The notes: generated by a model not told the origin, from the letters alone. Counted from the stretch's first letter, positions 1 to 9,106 are shown. The stretch is 64,000 bases of DNA from CALKZN01 sp050633585 (GCA_050633585.1 JBOEGT010000021.1:7895-71894); one strand, 5' to 3'. Numbers and translations are program-made.

Positions 1-752
1 CTCAGCTCGGTGTTCTTGGCAAAGATTTAGTAGCAGCGCCGCACGGATATGCAGGCTCATTCTTGCTGTTTGTGGGGGTGCAAATCATCACATTAGTGTT
101 GTTAATGTTGTTTAAAAACCCTGTTATAGAACAACAAGAAAACACAAATACTGGCAGGCCCTTATTGGAAATAATCACAAAACCAGCGTTTATTATAGCG
201 GCGAGTTCTGGAGCCATCGGTTTTGGCGTAATGACGCTTGTGATGACCGCCACACCTATCAGCATGCATGAATTTCAACACCACTCATTGGATTCCACTA
301 AATGGGTGATTCAATCACATATGTTTGCGATGTTTTTGCCATCGTTGGTCACTGGCATGTTGATTGTGCGAGTGAATAAAATTCTGTGTTTATTGTTGGG
401 GCTCTTAGTTTATGTTGTGGTGAGTTTTTTCGCTTTTCAGGGCCATGAAATCATGCATTATTGGTGGGCATTAGTCTTGCTTGGCCTAGGTTGGAATATT
501 TTATTTGTGACCTCAACGGCTATGCTCCCAAAAGCGTATGAAGGCAATGAACGTTTCAAGGTTCAGGCATGTAACGATTTCTTTGTGTTCGGTTTTCAAG
601 CATTGGCCTCATTTTTCGCCGGTTGGTTGCTATTTCGTTTTGGGTGGTCGGGTGTCATTTGGGTGTTGTTAGTGATGACAATTCCGACGTTTTGCTTGCT
701 AGCGCTGGTGTATATACGTCGAAAATTAATATCTCAAACGCTAATCACGTGA
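1..752 (+). CDS. MFS transporter, C-terminal part (5' end cut by window)
   Basis: The reading frame is open from base 3 to a TGA at 750-752, so the gene begins before the window; the TTG at 63 is internal and not a likely start. About 249 residues are visible. They form six or so hydrophobic segments separated by short charged loops, such as the stretch around GGLLVYVVVSFFAF-like residues and the terminal VLLVMTIPTFCLLALVYI helix followed by a basic tail (RRK). This matches the second half of a 12-helix major facilitator protein in the inner membrane. The substrate cannot be told. The next gene, an AraC-type regulator, starts 73 bp downstream on the same strand. Family call is fairly safe; function is not. 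Confidence 0.75.
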   Translation, partial: QLGVLGKDLVAAPHGYAGSFLLFVGVQIITLVLLMLFKNPVIEQQENTNTGRPLLEIITKPAFIIAASSGAIGFGVMTLVMTATPISMHEFQHHSLDSTKWVIQSHMFAMFLPSLVTGMLIVRVNKILCLLLGLLVYVVVSFFAFQGHEIMHYWWALVLLGLGWNILFVTSTAMLPKAYEGNERFKVQACNDFFVFGFQALASFFAGWLLFRFGWSGVIWVLLVMTIPTFCLLALVYIRRKLISQTLIT

Positions 753-825
753 TCAACACAGCAACTTTAGTCATGATGTTGATGTAATTCACAAGCATTA
801 TTCTCTTGAGCCAAGGGGTGCATAG

Positions 826-1689
826 ATGAACAATGTAAAAACGAAATACACTAAACGATTCGAGATTATTTGCGATTATATTTTTGAGCACTTAGATGAC
901 AATCTCAGCATTGATGAGTTAAGCCAGGTGGGGCATTTTTCAAAATATCATTTCCATAGGCAATTTTCTGCGTTGATGGGTATTAGTGTTTTTAAATACA
1001 TACAATTGATGAGGTTGAAAAGAGCCTCTTATCAGTTGGTGTTCCATCAAGACTGTAAAGTGATTGATGTGGCATTGGATGCAGGGTTTGAAAACCCTGA
1101 ATCATTCTCACGTGCATTTAAAAAGACATTTAAGCAAACGCCTTCAGAATTTCGGCGTCAACCTAAGTGGTCTTCTTGGTATGAAAAATATATCCCAATC
1201 AATTATCGAGGAACTCATATCATGCAAGTTAATATTGTTGAATTTAACGAAACACAAGTCGCTGTTTTAGAGCATCGTGGAGATGTTGGTTTATTAAATG
1301 ACTCAGTGCAAACATTTATGGAGTGGCGCAAAGACAGTGGTTTATCTCCGGTAGAAAGCAGTCATACCTATGGTTTAGCGTATGATGACCCCAAAACGGT
1401 GAAAGCAGCCAAGTTTAGGTTTGATATTTGCGGGGCAGTGCTATCAAAAGTACCTGAAAATAAGCAAGGCATTGTGAATAAGGTGATTCCATCCGGTAGG
1501 TGCGCTGTGATTAAGCATAAAGGCTCACATGATTTAATGGGGGAGAAAGTGCATTATCTTTATGGGCAATGGTTGCCAGAAAACGATGAAGAAACACGTG
1601 ATTTTCCCTGTTTTTTTCATTATTTGAACTTTTTCCCAGAAGTGCCAGAAAATGAATTAGTGACACATATTTATTTGCCGCTAAAGTAG
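826..1689 (+). CDS. AraC-family regulator with GyrI-like effector domain
   Basis: A 287-residue protein with an AraC-type double helix-turn-helix at residues about 10-110 (FSKYHFHRQF and the second-helix signature around AFKKTFKQTPSEFR) followed by a GyrI-like/SbmC effector-binding domain at about 130-287. This layout is that of Rob/SoxS-related and MDR regulators that bind small hydrophobic ligands through the C-terminal domain. The start is the ATG at 826, preceded by a clear AAGGGG ribosome site. It follows the partial MFS gene by 73 bp on the same strand, so control of that transporter is possible but only inferred. Confidence 0.85.
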   Translation: MNNVKTKYTKRFEIICDYIFEHLDDNLSIDELSQVGHFSKYHFHRQFSALMGISVFKYIQLMRLKRASYQLVFHQDCKVIDVALDAGFENPESFSRAFKKTFKQTPSEFRRQPKWSSWYEKYIPINYRGTHIMQVNIVEFNETQVAVLEHRGDVGLLNDSVQTFMEWRKDSGLSPVESSHTYGLAYDDPKTVKAAKFRFDICGAVLSKVPENKQGIVNKVIPSGRCAVIKHKGSHDLMGEKVHYLYGQWLPENDEETRDFPCFFHYLNFFPEVPENELVTHIYLPLK

Positions 1690-1712
1690 TTGGCGAAATC
1701 AAACTTCGTTGG

Positions 1713-2891
1713 CTAATATTTTTTATCAGGCCAATGCCAGAGAGGTTCGTCTAACATGCCCTGGCCATGCACTTGTGTTTGACCTAAGTTTTTTTCTAAG
1801 TGAATGCTGTGACATGTGTCGGACTTTTCTAGGCCTGAAATTAATCGACTAGCATGAGACACCACCCAAATTTGCATGGTGTCTGATGCTTGGATAATGA
1901 GTTTGGCTAAGGCGGGTAACAAGTCAGGGTGCAAGCTAGTTTCTGGTTCGTTCAACACCATCAATGGTGGTGGTCTTGGTGTCAGGATGGCAGCAACTAA
2001 GAGTAAGTAGCGGAGTGTGCCATCTGAAAGTTCAGCCCCTGATAGAGGTCTGAGTAACCCTTCTTGTTGCAAACTGATGGTGAATCTTCCGTCTGGCTGA
2101 ACATCAATTGCCAGCTGTGACCCCGGGAATGCATCGTCAATGGCCGTGTGTAATGCATCCACATCGCCTACTTCAATGATGGTTTGCAAAGCGGCTGCTA
2201 AGTCATGACCATCATTGTGTAAGACGGGTGTTCGGGTGCCTAATTGCGGTAACCGTGCGGGGGCTTCTGAGTCAGTTCTGAAGTTATCATAGAAGCGCCA
2301 GCTTTTGATATGCTCTTTCAATGAAGCTATCTGAGGTGCATGTATTGGGTCAGAAGCTTGAATAAAAATACTTTCATACTTATTGGCATGTTGGGATAGG
2401 ATTTTCCATTCTTTATCTGGTCGTGACTTTAGTAGGCCTCCAGAGCGGTCGATTGATAGGCGGTTGTTTTTGAATACGTCACCTTTCCAAATGCACTCGC
2501 GTTTAATTTCTGGGTCAAGTCCGAAGGCTGTTGGTCCGAGCGATTCAGGTGTTGGAAACCCTAAAGAAATGGCGTAACCAAAGTCTTCCCCGCTAAATCC
2601 TAGACGCAAGCGTGAGGCTTTTGAGTGATGGGTTGGTTCAACTTTTACTTCTCCAGATAGCATGCGTTTAGATATTTTTTCTGGACCGGCCCATAGTGTC
2701 GAAGAGAGTCCTCCTTCTTTGGCGAGTGAATTGATAACGCCACCTTGCGCGGTTTCGGCCAGTAATCGAAGTGCTTTATAAAGGTTCGATTTACCACTGC
2801 CATTGTCTCCGGTAATGACGGTTAGATTCCCAAAGGGAATGATAATGTTCAATAATGAGCGGTAGTTGCTAATTGCAAGTGTATTAATCAT
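1713..2891 (-). CDS. AAA-family ATPase (RecF/OLD-like, AAA_21 type)
   Basis: A 392-residue ATPase. Near the N-terminus, after ISNYRSLLN, lies a Walker A motif GDNGSGKSN (residues about 28-36), the arrangement of RecF/SMC-type ABC ATPases. Towards the C-terminus there is an ABC-like signature (LSGAELSDGTLRYL) and a Walker B region ending in VLNEPETSLHP, followed by an H-loop-like WVVSHASRLI. There is no TOPRIM nuclease domain, so it is not a full OLD nuclease. Stand-alone proteins of this sort are common and usually unassigned. The gene converges on the AraC-type regulator and diverges from the next ATPase at 2999; no toxin or nuclease partner sits beside it, so I do not call a defence role. 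Confidence 0.8.
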   Translation of the reverse strand: MINTLAISNYRSLLNIIIPFGNLTVITGDNGSGKSNLYKALRLLAETAQGGVINSLAKEGGLSSTLWAGPEKISKRMLSGEVKVEPTHHSKASRLRLGFSGEDFGYAISLGFPTPESLGPTAFGLDPEIKRECIWKGDVFKNNRLSIDRSGGLLKSRPDKEWKILSQHANKYESIFIQASDPIHAPQIASLKEHIKSWRFYDNFRTDSEAPARLPQLGTRTPVLHNDGHDLAAALQTIIEVGDVDALHTAIDDAFPGSQLAIDVQPDGRFTISLQQEGLLRPLSGAELSDGTLRYLLLVAAILTPRPPPLMVLNEPETSLHPDLLPALAKLIIQASDTMQIWVVSHASRLISGLEKSDTCHSIHLEKNLGQTQVHGQGMLDEPLWHWPDKKY

Positions 2892-2998
2892 GTTTGGTTT
2901 TCTATTTCCGGTGATTTGAAAATGAAAACGGGCTTTTTAATGTTTAAGCGCGCTACAATCGTATGTAGTTTGTCAGTGTATAACAATAGTAAAAAATC

Positions 2999-3766
2999 AT
3001 GAATATAGATTGGAATAAAACCTATGCAGCAATTTGGCGGCAGCAAAAAGGGTATTTGAGACCTGTCGTTGCTTTAGACCCTATTGGAGTAGATGCACTT
3101 GTTGGAATCGATCGCCAAAAACAGGAATTGTTGAGAAATACCGAACGATTTCTTCAAGGAAAACCGTGCAATAATGCTTTGCTTTGGGGTGCGAGAGGAA
3201 CAGGCAAGTCGTCTATTGTCAAAGCCGTTCTTAATGCCTACAAGCATCAAGGTTTGCGCTTGATCGAGGTGTTTAAGCATGATTTATATCACTTGCCGGA
3301 TATTGTTGATGGCATAAGAGATCTGCCTCAACGATTTATTATTTACTGCGATGATTTTTCATTCGATGACAACGAACATACGTATACGGCATTGAAAACG
3401 GTGTTGGATGGTTCCGTGGAGTTGCCGCCGCAAAATGTCATTCTCTATGCAACGTCAAATCGTCGGCATCTGTTGCCTGAATATCAACGTGATAATGACG
3501 GTACCAAAATTGTCAACGGAGAGCTGCATTATTCTGACGCGGTTGAGGAAAAGATTTCTTTATCTGACAGATTCGGTTTGTCGCTGTCCTTTCATCCACA
3601 AAATATGGCAGCTTATCTCGATATTGTAGATAGCTACTTCCCTGATTTTCAAGGTGATCGAGCGGCTTTGCATGAAGCGGCCAAACTGTTTGCCATGGGT
3701 CGTGCGACCAAAAGTGGCAGAACGGCGAAACATTTTTATAATTACTATGCGGAAAAAAGTGAGTAG
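2999..3766 (+). CDS. DUF815-type ATP-binding protein
   Basis: A 255-residue P-loop ATPase. Walker A is WGARGTGKSS (residues about 63-72) and a Walker B-like FIIYCDDFSF lies near residue 115; a sensor-like LYATSNRRHL follows. This order, with the text VELPPQNVILYATSNRRHLLPE, is characteristic of the DUF815 family of AAA+ proteins, which are widespread in proteobacteria and have no agreed function. Length is slightly below the usual 280-300 residues because the N-terminus is short. The start ATG at 2999 has no strong Shine-Dalgarno. It is divergent from the ATPase at 1713-2891 and converges on a LysR gene. Confidence 0.82.
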   Translation: MNIDWNKTYAAIWRQQKGYLRPVVALDPIGVDALVGIDRQKQELLRNTERFLQGKPCNNALLWGARGTGKSSIVKAVLNAYKHQGLRLIEVFKHDLYHLPDIVDGIRDLPQRFIIYCDDFSFDDNEHTYTALKTVLDGSVELPPQNVILYATSNRRHLLPEYQRDNDGTKIVNGELHYSDAVEEKISLSDRFGLSLSFHPQNMAAYLDIVDSYFPDFQGDRAALHEAAKLFAMGRATKSGRTAKHFYNYYAEKSE

Positions 3767-3795
3767 GTGATGCTTAATGAGTGTCAGTGTGACCT

Positions 3796-4674
3796 TTAGC
3801 TATTTTCGTAATAGCGAGAGTTGCTCCCCTCAATGAGGGTGTGCTGACTTTCAATGAGAGTTGCTAGAAATTCTTTGCAAGCTCTGACTCTGGCTGTCGC
3901 GCGTAAATCGACATGGTTGAGCATCCACACTCCCCATTTGGATGGTTCAAGTTCTAAGTCTAGCCGCAAGAATGTAGGTTCTGTGTCCCCCACGTAGCAG
4001 GGCATTCTACCTATTCCTATGCCATTTCTAATGGCGGATGCCATCGCGCCAATATCACTGACTCTTAAAACGGTGCGAGTATTCGAAAAAGAGGCCGTCC
4101 AGCTAGGATTGTCAGGCTCGCTGCGAAATAAAATGGTGTCGACTTTGTTGGATAAATTATCAAAAGATTCTTGAGTTCCATATACACCGTGCTTGATTTT
4201 GAGTAGTTCACGGCCGATTAAATAATCGGGTGGATTTTCGGTTAAACGAATGGCGATGTCGGCTTCCATGGAGGCGAGGTCTGTTAAGCTGCTGGTCATC
4301 AAGAGTTGTAAGTCAATGTTAGGGAAGTCGCGACTAAAGTCTCCTAATGAAGGAATGATCATGCGATTAGCAAATTCATGTGCGGTTGTGAGTTTAAGTG
4401 GGCCTGCTAGTGCGGTGTCTTGATTGGAGGCGACATTGTCGATATGGCGAACTTTGTCTTCGAGCGCTAAAACGTCGTCAAATAGATTTTCAGCGGCTTG
4501 TGTCATGGAGTAACCTTGCCGGGAACGATCGAATAAACGTGTGTTAAGGTCTTTTTCTAGGGCTTGAATGCGTCGTGCGACGGTGGTGTGTTTGACATTT
4601 AAAACCTTGCCGGCACCACTCACAGATCCTTCTCTTGCAAGGGTTAAAAAGTATTTAAGGTCATTCCAGTTCAT
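3796..4674 (-). CDS. LysR-family transcriptional regulator
   Basis: A 292-residue LysR regulator. The N-terminal winged helix-turn-helix (residues 1-60, MNWNDLKYFLTLAREGSVSG, then HTTVARRIQALEKDL) is followed by the linker helix and a substrate-binding domain from about residue 90. It lies head to head with the PhzF-like gene at 4820, with 145 bp of AT-rich DNA between the two starts, the usual arrangement when a LysR protein controls its divergent neighbour. Ligand unknown. Confidence 0.88.
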   Translation of the reverse strand: MNWNDLKYFLTLAREGSVSGAGKVLNVKHTTVARRIQALEKDLNTRLFDRSRQGYSMTQAAENLFDDVLALEDKVRHIDNVASNQDTALAGPLKLTTAHEFANRMIIPSLGDFSRDFPNIDLQLLMTSSLTDLASMEADIAIRLTENPPDYLIGRELLKIKHGVYGTQESFDNLSNKVDTILFRSEPDNPSWTASFSNTRTVLRVSDIGAMASAIRNGIGIGRMPCYVGDTEPTFLRLDLELEPSKWGVWMLNHVDLRATARVRACKEFLATLIESQHTLIEGSNSRYYENS

Positions 4675-4819
4675 GGCTGATTTCGTTAATAAAATGATTG
4701 ATTTTGATGTGCATAAAAAAACATTATATGTGCATATTAAAGTATTTATAATTTATTTCGCACATCATATATTGAATGTACTCAATACACATCAGTTAAT
4801 ATAAATAGGAAAAAGAGAT

Positions 4820-5656
4820 ATGAACACAGGCACATTAAGCCGTCTTTCAGCGTTTACTAAAACGCCTGAAGGAGGCAATCCAGCAGGCGTATGGGTGGGT
4901 GATCAATTGCCCAGTTCGGAAGAAATGCAGCGAATTGCGGCTGAAGTAGGATTCTCAGAAACCGCCTTTATTGCTCCGAGCGTCGGAAGGAGTCGCATCA
5001 TACGTTATTTTAGCCCTGAAATTGAAATTCCATTTTGTGGTCATGCGACGATTGCTTCGGGTGTTGTGTTGGGTGAGTCTACGGGTGATGGTGTCTATCA
5101 GTTAGAGACAAAAATTGGGAAAATTCCAGTACAAGTAGAGTCTACCGACGGCTATAAGCAAGCCTCGTTGACATCGATTGATACGAAATTTAAGTTGGCA
5201 TCTGACGATTTACTTGATCGTGTTTTATCAGCGCTCGATTGGTGTAGAGATGATATAGATGTATCTATTCCGCCAGCTGTCGCTCATGCGGGAAACTGGC
5301 ATTTAGTCTTGGCGGTATCTACCAAAGAGCGCTTGGATAATTTGTCGTATGAGTTTGAAAACCTCAAGGCTATTATGCAAGCCAATGATTTGGTGACCTT
5401 GCAATTGATCTGGCGTGAAAGTGATGCGTGCTTTCATTCTCGAAACCCTTTCCCGATAGGAGGGGTAGTTGAGGATCCGGCGACAGGTTCGGCAGCAGCG
5501 TCATTAGGAGGCTACCTCAGAGATGCCGGCCTGATCACTGTGCCAAAAACGATCACCCTTAAGCAAGGAGAAGTGATGGGAAGGCCAAGTAAGCTAACCG
5601 TGCACATCCCAGATCAAGGCGGTATTGTTATTTCTGGCACAGCAGTACATCTTTAA
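4820..5656 (+). CDS. PhzF-family isomerase/epimerase
   Basis: A 278-residue member of the PhzF/YddE family (diaminopimelate epimerase fold). The conserved N-terminal signature is visible: AFTKTPEGGNPAGVW, then AEVGFSETAFIAP with the catalytic glutamate, and IPFCGHATIASG. In the C-terminal half GGVVEDPATGSAAASLGGYL matches the family's second conserved block. Proteins of this family outside phenazine clusters have mostly unknown substrates, and no phenazine genes are nearby. A RBS-like AGGAAAAAGAG precedes the ATG at 4820. Probably controlled by the divergent LysR gene at 3796-4674. Confidence 0.85.
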   Translation: MNTGTLSRLSAFTKTPEGGNPAGVWVGDQLPSSEEMQRIAAEVGFSETAFIAPSVGRSRIIRYFSPEIEIPFCGHATIASGVVLGESTGDGVYQLETKIGKIPVQVESTDGYKQASLTSIDTKFKLASDDLLDRVLSALDWCRDDIDVSIPPAVAHAGNWHLVLAVSTKERLDNLSYEFENLKAIMQANDLVTLQLIWRESDACFHSRNPFPIGGVVEDPATGSAAASLGGYLRDAGLITVPKTITLKQGEVMGRPSKLTVHIPDQGGIVISGTAVHL

Positions 5657-5727
5657 ATTGTTATGCCTTGAGATGCATGCGTGTCTCAAGGCATTGAGAA
5701 ACACGTGTCAACATTGATTGAGAAGGC

Positions 5728-5784
5728 TTGAAAAGGTTTTTACTTTCTATATACTTCACCTTTCAAGTATATAGAAAGTAAAAA
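5728..5784 (+). promoter_or_regulatory. marR promoter with 20-bp perfect inverted repeat (likely MarR operator)
   Basis: A sigma-70-like promoter TTGAAA (5728-5733), 16 bp, TATACT (5750-5755) is followed within 40 bp by the start of the MarR gene. The -10 box lies inside the left arm of an inverted repeat: arms 5737-5756 and 5765-5784 are perfectly complementary over 20 bases around an 8-base loop. MarR proteins bind such palindromes and repress their own promoter; autoregulation is the simplest reading. The repeat would also fold into a stable RNA hairpin just upstream of the ribosome site. Confidence 0.7.
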
Positions 5785-5794
5785 AGAGAACATT

Positions 5795-6226
5795 ATGCAC
5801 GTGCAATCGAATCAAGCATCCGCTATCACTAAGCTGTGGATTAGTAGTACATCGTTAACCAAGAAAGTTGATTTAAGTTTTGGAGCCATTCACGGCATTG
5901 CTTTTACTGAGTACCTCGTGCTGCAACACTTGATGAGTGCGACTAACAAGGTTGCTCGACGAATTGATTTGGCTGAGTCAATGCAACGAAGTGCTTCAGC
6001 GATCACTAAAATGCTAACACCCATGGAGAAAATTGGCTTAATCGAAAAGCAAGTGAATCCAAGAGATGCCAGAGAAAGTTTGGTAAAAATCACTGAAGCA
6101 GGTGAAAAAGTGTTTATAGATGCATCTGACACGCTAAACCAACGCTCAAAAGTCTTATTGCAGCGCTTAGAAAGTGATCACTTAAATAACTTGGTTGAGG
6201 TGTTGAATATATTAAATGAAACCTAA
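5795..6226 (+). CDS. MarR-family transcriptional regulator
   Basis: A 143-residue winged-helix regulator. The DNA-binding region covers about residues 30-100: HLMSATNKVARRIDLAESMQ, recognition helix SASAITKMLTPMEK, and the beta-wing with the conserved DARES (here NPRDARESLVKITEAG). It probably dimerises and senses a small ligand. Its own promoter carries a large inverted repeat, so it is likely autoregulated. The stop codon overlaps that of the convergent DegT-family gene by two or three bases. Confidence 0.87.
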   Translation: MHVQSNQASAITKLWISSTSLTKKVDLSFGAIHGIAFTEYLVLQHLMSATNKVARRIDLAESMQRSASAITKMLTPMEKIGLIEKQVNPRDARESLVKITEAGEKVFIDASDTLNQRSKVLLQRLESDHLNNLVEVLNILNET

Positions 6227-7419
6227 GTGAGTATTTCCTCGACAACGTCGCAAATAATTTCGGCAACCAATTTGCAATCGTCATGGCTAAAAGTGAGAGG
6301 AATTCTCATGTCTAACAATGTTGACAATATTTTTTGAGTTTTGGGTAGTGTGGGCATGCCGTTGATATATTGCCAACTATCATAACGACTGGTGTAGCCC
6401 TCGGGTTCGTTGTTGCCAAACCACTTCAATGTCACTCCGCGTTCTTGGCATTGACATATAATGTTTTCAATCTCGTTAACGCTGGCTGAGGGTAATGAAA
6501 ACTGGATAGAACTCGCAACAAATTCTTCCTTCTTAGGTCGTTGAACGAGTGAAATAACAGGGGATAGCCCCAGAATGTTGACTAATACGGCATAACGCTC
6601 ATTCCAACGGACACATTGTTGGTCGAGGCCCGCTAATTGTGGTCGTAAAATGGCGGCTCTCAGGTTGTCCATGCGGCCACTATAATTGGGGGTGTTGAGT
6701 TTGATGTGATCAAACGTTGATTTGTTAGGCGACGCTTGGTGGTGCTCAAAAAGCATATAAGACCCTGAATGAATAATCGCTTTCGCCATTATTTGATCAT
6801 TCGAGCAACACAGCAAGCCTCCCTCTCCTGAGTTGATGTGTTTATAGGTTTGAGTGCTGAAGCAGGCGATGTCACCGAAGGTGCCGCTTTTTTGGCCGTT
6901 CCAGCTGGCCCCCATTGTGTGTGCGCAATCTTCGATTAAGAGTAAATCATGTTGTTCGCAAATATCCATGATGCGGTCCATGTCAGCAATATGCCCACGC
7001 ATATGACTGAGCATGAAAAATCGCACATCATCTGCTGAGGCCTTTATGGCTAAATCCTCAAGGTCTATGCATAAGTTGTCATCTGTTTCGACTAATAAAG
7101 GTATGCCACCACTATTGTGGATTGATCCCGCAACTGGGGCTAAAGTAAACGCATTACATAAGACTTTATCCCCAGGCTCAATGTCTGCCGCCCGCAAAGC
7201 GATGTGCAGAGCATAGCCGCCAGAGGCGCAGGATAAGCAATAAGGTAACCCTAAATAATCCGCAAACTCAATTTCTAATAAGTCCGTTTCGCTCAGTTCG
7301 TTCGGCAACGTATTGTAGCGGTGTAGTCTGCCAGATTGCATCACATTAACGGCGGCATCGATGCCTTGTGTAGGAATCATTTCCTGTTGAGTAAACGACT
7401 TGCTGAATGTTTTCTTCAT
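6223..7419 (-). CDS. DegT/DnrJ/EryC1-family PLP aminotransferase
   Basis: A PLP enzyme of the sugar/cyclitol aminotransferase family. Counting from the upstream TTG at 7434, the catalytic lysine is in STQTYKHINSGEGG (K198) and the PLP-binding aspartate in LIEDCAHTMGA (D169). I prefer the ATG at 7419 as start because the TTG has no ribosome site, giving 398 residues. Family members transaminate keto-sugars at the nucleotide-sugar stage, but no nucleotide-sugar genes are beside it. It is divergent from a GAD/CSAD-like PLP decarboxylase at 7593, which could mean a shared amino-compound pathway; that link is inference. Confidence 0.82.
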   Translation of the reverse strand: MKKTFSKSFTQQEMIPTQGIDAAVNVMQSGRLHRYNTLPNELSETDLLEIEFADYLGLPYCLSCASGGYALHIALRAADIEPGDKVLCNAFTLAPVAGSIHNSGGIPLLVETDDNLCIDLEDLAIKASADDVRFFMLSHMRGHIADMDRIMDICEQHDLLLIEDCAHTMGASWNGQKSGTFGDIACFSTQTYKHINSGEGGLLCCSNDQIMAKAIIHSGSYMLFEHHQASPNKSTFDHIKLNTPNYSGRMDNLRAAILRPQLAGLDQQCVRWNERYAVLVNILGLSPVISLVQRPKKEEFVASSIQFSLPSASVNEIENIICQCQERGVTLKWFGNNEPEGYTSRYDSWQYINGMPTLPKTQKILSTLLDMRIPLTFSHDDCKLVAEIICDVVEEILT

Positions 7420-7477
7420 GATATTTTTTGTCAAAATTGAGTCTTTGCTATGAGAAAATAATCATATCAAATAATAA

Positions 7478-7491
7478 TGTAAGCGTTTACA
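7478..7491. promoter_or_regulatory. LacI-family-like operator half-way between divergent PLP genes
   Basis: The 14-bp near-palindrome TGTAAGCGTTTACA has the central CG and flanking TGTAA/TTACA typical of LacI-family operators. It lies 59 bp upstream of the DegT-family start and 102 bp upstream of the decarboxylase start, so it could serve either. No LacI-family gene is in the window, so the regulator would act in trans. Confidence 0.4.
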
Positions 7492-7592
7492 TTTTTGTTT
7501 TATAACAGGTAAAATTTACCCTTCGCTGCCGATTGTTTACTATCGAGCTTATGAGTCAAATGACAGAGTAATACTTAACGAGAGCTTTCACC

Positions 7593-8999
7593 ATGCAAGA
7601 TAATTTAGAGATATTGTCGCGAGCGATTGAACAATGGGCGAATAAAGATCGACCCGTATCAAATGCGCCGTCTGCGTTAGAGTTAAAGGAATTAATTGAT
7701 GTAGAATTGTCAGATAATGGCTGTGATTCAAGTGATTTGGAGCAAGCTATTCATGACTATCTTGAATTTAGTCCAGATGTTTCTAGGCCTGAATTTTTTA
7801 AATTATTATATTCAGGAATGAATAAACCCGCATTGCTTGGCGATTGGGTGACTAGCCTGACGAATGCCACGATGCATACCTACCAAGTGGGCCCTGTGGC
7901 GACATTGATGGAATTAGAGCTTATCCGTCAATGGAATAAGTTAGTGGGTTTTGATGAATTTGGTGGAGAAGGTGTGATGGTTGCAGGAGGGAGTCAAGCC
8001 AATATGATCGGGATGATGTTAGCACGCCATCGCGTGATGCCTGAAAGTAAAACGCGAGGCTTGGAGGGTAAAACCTTAGTTGCCTATGTTTCTGATCAGG
8101 CGCATTATTCTAATCAACGGTCTGCGAATCTTTTGGGTATTGGGACAAACAATTTGGTGGCGGTAGAATCTGACGAGCAGGGCAGAATGTGTCCTGAGGC
8201 ATTGGAAAAATCCATTCAACAGAGTGTGTCACTTGGTCATACGCCCTTTTATATCGGTGCCACCGCAGGAACCACTGTGCTAGGTGCCTATGATCCTATC
8301 GAAGCCTGTAGTGAAATTGCGAAAAAGTATGATATTTGGTTGCACATAGATGGTGCATGGGGCGCGCCAGTATTGTTTTCTGAACAACACAGGCACTTGA
8401 TTAACGGCAGCCATTTAGCGGACTCTTTTGCATGGGATGCACATAAATTGATGAATGTACCGATCACAGCTGCAGTGATTTTAGTGAAGCATGCGGGTGC
8501 GTTAAAAGCATGCACGGCGGGTGGTGGAGGTGAGTACCTTTTTCATCAAGATGCGAATGCTGAATATAATCTCGGTGAGCGTTCGATACAGTGTGGTCGA
8601 CGTGCTGACGCACTCAAAGTGTGGCTAAGCTGGAAAGCAGTAGGCCATCAAGGTTTTGCTCAAAAAATTGATTATTTGCAACGCATGAAGGTGCTGTGTG
8701 TCGCCATGATTGAACAGAAAGATCGTTTAGAGATGTTAGCGCCAGCCGCATATTTGAATATATTGTTTCGATATAAGCCCAAAAAAGTTATGTCAGATGA
8801 AGCGGTGAGTCAATTGAATATCGCCATTTGTAAAGCCATGAAAGACGGTGGGGGAGCCTATGTTGATTATGCGAATTATAAAGGCACCTTTGGTATCCGT
8901 TTAATTCTCGCGAATGAGCAAGTTGGTGAAACACATTTAGACGCACTACTTGCAGAATGTCAGCAATATGGAAGTGAGCTGGAAAGTATTAATAATTAG
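7593..8999 (+). CDS. group II PLP decarboxylase, glutamate / cysteine sulfinate / aspartate decarboxylase-like
   Basis: A 468-residue group II amino-acid decarboxylase. PLP-lysine is K285 in FAWDAHKLMNVP; D253 (LHIDGAWG) would pair with the pyridine nitrogen and H171 (SDQAHYS) would stack on PLP. The segment YLFHQDANAEYNLGERSIQCGRR followed by WLSWKAVG closely parallels the animal GAD and cysteine sulfinate decarboxylase signature, so likely substrates are glutamate, aspartate, cysteine sulfinate or a relative. Products would be GABA, beta-alanine or hypotaurine. I cannot choose among them from sequence. The gene stands alone, divergent from a DegT-family enzyme, with a HAD phosphatase 107 bp downstream. 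Confidence 0.85.
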   Translation: MQDNLEILSRAIEQWANKDRPVSNAPSALELKELIDVELSDNGCDSSDLEQAIHDYLEFSPDVSRPEFFKLLYSGMNKPALLGDWVTSLTNATMHTYQVGPVATLMELELIRQWNKLVGFDEFGGEGVMVAGGSQANMIGMMLARHRVMPESKTRGLEGKTLVAYVSDQAHYSNQRSANLLGIGTNNLVAVESDEQGRMCPEALEKSIQQSVSLGHTPFYIGATAGTTVLGAYDPIEACSEIAKKYDIWLHIDGAWGAPVLFSEQHRHLINGSHLADSFAWDAHKLMNVPITAAVILVKHAGALKACTAGGGGEYLFHQDANAEYNLGERSIQCGRRADALKVWLSWKAVGHQGFAQKIDYLQRMKVLCVAMIEQKDRLEMLAPAAYLNILFRYKPKKVMSDEAVSQLNIAICKAMKDGGGAYVDYANYKGTFGIRLILANEQVGETHLDALLAECQQYGSELESINN

Positions 9000-9106
9000 T
9001 TATTTCATCCGATAGTCATATAGAGAAACTAGACTGTCTCGTCTGCATCAGTATGAGATGTTTGATGCATTCCTTTTTCTTAATGTTGAACCTATGGAGG
9101 AGATGT

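Noticed and set aside
1713..3766. Two ATPases as a defence pair
   Set aside because: They are divergent, belong to common conserved families and have no nuclease or toxin partner nearby.
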